From Ilyonectria destructans (lineage: Eukaryota; Ascomycota; Sordariomycetes; Hypocreales; Nectriaceae), in contig JAHEWK010000018.1 in the NCBI GenBank assembly GCA_020740775.1, forward strand, positions 496,001-560,000: a DNA stretch of 64,000 nt. Direction: 5' to 3'. The notes under the pieces are model-generated. The model was not told where the DNA came from, ran no database searches, and saw nothing but the letters and a program-made list of their open reading frames with translations. Position 1 is the stretch's first letter. Each line of letters opens with the position of its first letter. This document shows positions 61,266-64,000 of the stretch, piece after piece. The translations under genes were made by a program, and so were the position numbers.

Positions 61266-62624
61266 TTTGAAGATGGAAGGTAGAAAGAGCTCAAGTGAAA
61301 ACCGTGTGTAGAGGTAGATTGGTCTGTGGTGATTGATGTTGATTGATGTTGAGTGATGATAAAAAGGTATTCCTTCTTGACACTCGGTCTTATATATTTG
61401 GAAGAGGACGAGCAAACTTACACCATCCGCTCGAATTCTGGGCGTGGACGCTCAGCCTCAGCCATGGCGGGGCGAAGTTGGCGGCATCATAAAAATAGTG
61501 TAAATGGTTCACACAGCCCGCGAGGCTTGCTCCGGTCGACTATCTAAGGGTTTAAGGCTTGAGCTAAGAGGATTCGAGCTAGAAAAGTGAAGAAGCTGCG
61601 ATAGGGCGGCCAATCATGGTCTAGAGGCGTCATGCCGTTGCTCGCTAGTGGGGGCTGGACAATAGACACGTCAAGTTAAGTTGCAGACTAGTCGTTAATG
61701 TCTACAACTTTGATTCAGCTGAGAGCGGTAGAGACAGCTCGGCGACCTGTGGCGTCCAAACACTGCCCCGACATCATGGTGGAGGCATCACGAGCCCCAA
61801 GCCACGGTACGCCGTCAGCTTTTAACCCTCAGCAGCTTCCCGGATACTCGCTCTGCCACATCTTCCTCACCGCCGTAGCGCCAATCCAATCAATCTCATG
61901 GAATGAGTGATCCCCGTGCATCTGCTGGCTTTCAGCTGATTGATGAAATGGTGGGTTCAATCAATCCCCGCGATGGCTCGTCCGATGATAATCGAGACTG
62001 GGTTCACCACTGCCCCGCACATAGGGCACCCATCTTCGAAAAGGAATGTTGTACGTAGGACGATGGCCTTGATGCCGTAATGGAAGTTGGAAAGCACATG
62101 CCGTTCCGCAGAAAGCCTCTATTGATTGAATGTATGATGCGTATTCGTGTGTATGCCTGGGTGGCTAGCTGAGGGCAGCAAAACGCCTGGTGTAAGGGGG
62201 CTGATGTGGCTACTTGTCTTATTTTTATTTTTATTTTGGAGTGAATTAGGACGCCGCTTGAACGTAACACTGACGCACAGCGGTCACTCTCTCTATCCCT
62301 CGGTAGTCAGAGTCAGGCCGACTGAAATGACAGATGCCACCTGGTGAAGGCACATTTGTCGAGGAAGGAGACTTTGTATGAGCTCTGCGTCTTCGGCCGA
62401 CTCGGACTCCGAACCAAATAGCGCTAGACTGCTTTTGGACCCGAAGCCCCCGAAGTCCTCCATTTGCCGCCCTTGAGACGAGGTTTTGAACCCAACACTC
62501 GGTCGTCACCTCGGACAACTTTCACCATGACAACTTGGGGATCGATTATTCAGGCCATCGATTGCCCAATTCACCAAGTAACTCATTCTCGAAGCTCCAG
62601 TTGCCAGGTCTCTCCAGCTACGCC
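61266..62624. other. Divergent intergenic region
   Basis: Between the But2-domain gene (minus) and the third Zn2Cys6 gene (plus). Contains GTTGATTGATGTTGAGTGATG direct repeats near 61333-61357 (5' leader of the But2 gene) and, upstream of the regulator, TTCGG-N12-CCGAA at 62392-62413. No supported gene. Confidence 0.45.
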
Positions 62625-64000
62625 ATGACGTCACCGCCACCAGCCTCTGAGCAGCAGCACAAGCACGCCTGTTCGCTCTGTGCTCGTCGCAAGGTCAAAT
62701 GCGATAAAGGCGATCCCTGTTCCAATTGCCTCAAGGCGCAGGCTCATTGCCTGTATGAGGCACCTGCTCCACCTCGACCTCGGAAGAGGGCCGCCGATGA
62801 AGACCTGCTCGCCCGACTGGCGCTGTATGAAGATCTGATGCGGAAGCACAAGATCGATTTTACCCGCTATGCAAATACCTGGGTTCCCTCTGGGTTAGAA
62901 GCCAAGCTGGGGGAGAGCGATGGCCAGATTCTAGTGCCCATCACGTCGGCAACAAGTCCCCAAGCCAAAGACTATCCTTCGGATACCAATGCGTCAAATG
63001 TGGAACGGTAAGCTGGCAACCAACAAAAAGAATCCACCTCTATCATGCAATAAACTGAGTGTATTGCAGGTGCTTATGGTCAAATTTGAGCCCAGAGGTC
63101 CGTTGTTGTGAGACTCTCCAATTGCTAAGCTGACATGACCGCATCAGCTCAAGTACCCTCTGATGCACAGCTTGCCTCACAAAGATGAACCCTGCTTGCA
63201 TTCTACGCTACCGTTTCAGTCCAGCTCTGCCAGCACCGAACCTAAACTCCACGAGTTGCACCCAGAGCCTAGACAGATTTATCAGCTGTGGCAGACTTTT
63301 GTGGAAAGTGTGAATCCACTTTCGAAGATCGTCCATGTCCCGACTCTGCAGCAGCGCATCTTGAATGCAAGTTGGGACCTTTCCAATGTCTCAAAGCCCC
63401 TCACAGCAATTATGTTCGCAATATACACTCTATCTGTCACTTCCATGCCCTCGGCAGACTGCCAGGAATGCTTCGGCGAGAGCAGGGGCACTTTGTTGAC
63501 CCGCTACCGAGCTGCGACTGCCCGGGCCCTCATCGAAGCCGGATTTCTTACTACGAGGGAACTTGATGTTCTTCAAGCATTTTTCCTATTTCTGCTCGCA
63601 GATACGGAGTCCGAGTTAACATCTACTCTAACTGGCGCCGCCATAAGGCTAGGCCAAAAAATGGGCCTGCATAGAGAGAATGGTGACAGCAAGATCTCGT
63701 TCTTCGAGAAGGAAATGCGCATCCGTCTCTGGTGGCAATTGTGTGGCCTCGACGCTCGGGTTCGCGCTGTTTCAACTCCAGGGCTTAACCCGCTATCCGA
63801 GCTTGGCGACGTTCGCTTGCCACTCAATGTCAACGACGCGGATTTGCATCCAGACATGATCGAGTCTCCTATCGAGCACAAAGGTCCGACGGAGATGATG
63901 TGCGTCTTGATGAAGTTCGAAGTGTCCAACTGGCTTCGATCCTCGCCTACAGCTGCCAAAGTCTTCGGGAATATCTTCAGGGGCCATGCGAGAGACAAGA
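62625..64000 (+). CDS. Zn2Cys6 transcription factor with fungal MHR domain, 3' end cut off
   Basis: Exons 62625-63007, 63070-63097 (only 28 nt) and 63148 to beyond 64000. The chosen ATG (MTSPPPASEQQ) is the second in frame; the first (62535) is also possible. Zinc cluster Cys16, 19, 26, 32, 35, 42 (ACSLCARRKVKC, DKGDPCSNC), followed by a basic KR-rich linker and a short coiled-coil-like helix (LLARLALYEDLMRKH). The fungal transcription factor MHR domain begins in exon 3: YQLWQTFVESVNPLSKIVHV, AIYTLSVTSM, AAIRLGQKMGLHRE and EMRIRLWWQL are typical. The gene is incomplete at the window end. Target genes are unknown. Confidence 0.88.

Noticed and set aside
1..64000. CRISPR arrays, prokaryotic operons or phage modules
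   Set aside because: Spliced genes and fungal families throughout; no regularly spaced repeats seen.

Overview
The window is nuclear DNA from a filamentous ascomycete (Pezizomycotina, probably a Sordariomycete living on plant material). The evidence is short GT-AG introns of about 50-75 nt with CTAAC/CTGAC-like branch sites, three Zn2Cys6 transcription factors, and many plant cell-wall enzymes: pectin lyase, GH67 alpha-glucuronidase, a GH78-type rhamnosidase, GH3 beta-glucosidase and a copper-radical oxidase. The species cannot be named from the sequence. Gene density is about one gene per 2.5-3 kb, without operons.

Layout. 0-15 kb: the 3' part of a beta-carbonic anhydrase, an HD-domain hydrolase of the cyanamide-hydratase type, a multi-pass membrane protein with a reading-frame break, a GT8 glycosyltransferase, a Q/P-rich protein of unknown function, a decayed SDR/epimerase and a paraoxonase-like beta-propeller protein. 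15.6-29 kb: the most coherent block. It holds a Zn2Cys6 regulator divergent from a cytosolic GH3 beta-glucosidase with a PA14 insert, then a cytosolic GH78-type enzyme, an MFS sugar transporter and a secreted GH67 alpha-glucuronidase. Seven copies of a 13-bp element, GCGGAAWGNMGGR, lie in the promoters serving the regulator/GH3 pair, GH78 and the transporter. This suggests one regulon for uptake and intracellular hydrolysis of a plant glycoside, perhaps a rhamnosyl-glucoside. 30-41 kb: a secreted alpha/beta hydrolase with an in-frame stop, a second Zn2Cys6 factor, a tiny three-exon gene, a DUF1223 protein, an HSL-type hydrolase and a small unknown protein.

41-56 kb mixes intact secreted enzymes (pectin lyase, a galactose-oxidase-family enzyme with two PAN/apple domains, an amidase, a PhzF protein) with much decay. 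The relics are an orphan biotinyl domain, a membrane-protein gene with two frameshifts, an MFS fragment running into an AT-rich island, an ankyrin/SPRY relic, and a Helitron-type helicase remnant abutting a GH78 3'-end remnant. 56-64 kb: an eight-exon secreted GMC oxidoreductase, a secreted But2-domain protein and the 5' part of a third Zn2Cys6 factor that runs off the end.

Exon coordinates were worked out by eye from splice consensus and reading-frame continuity. Family calls come from recognisable motifs, not from database searches.
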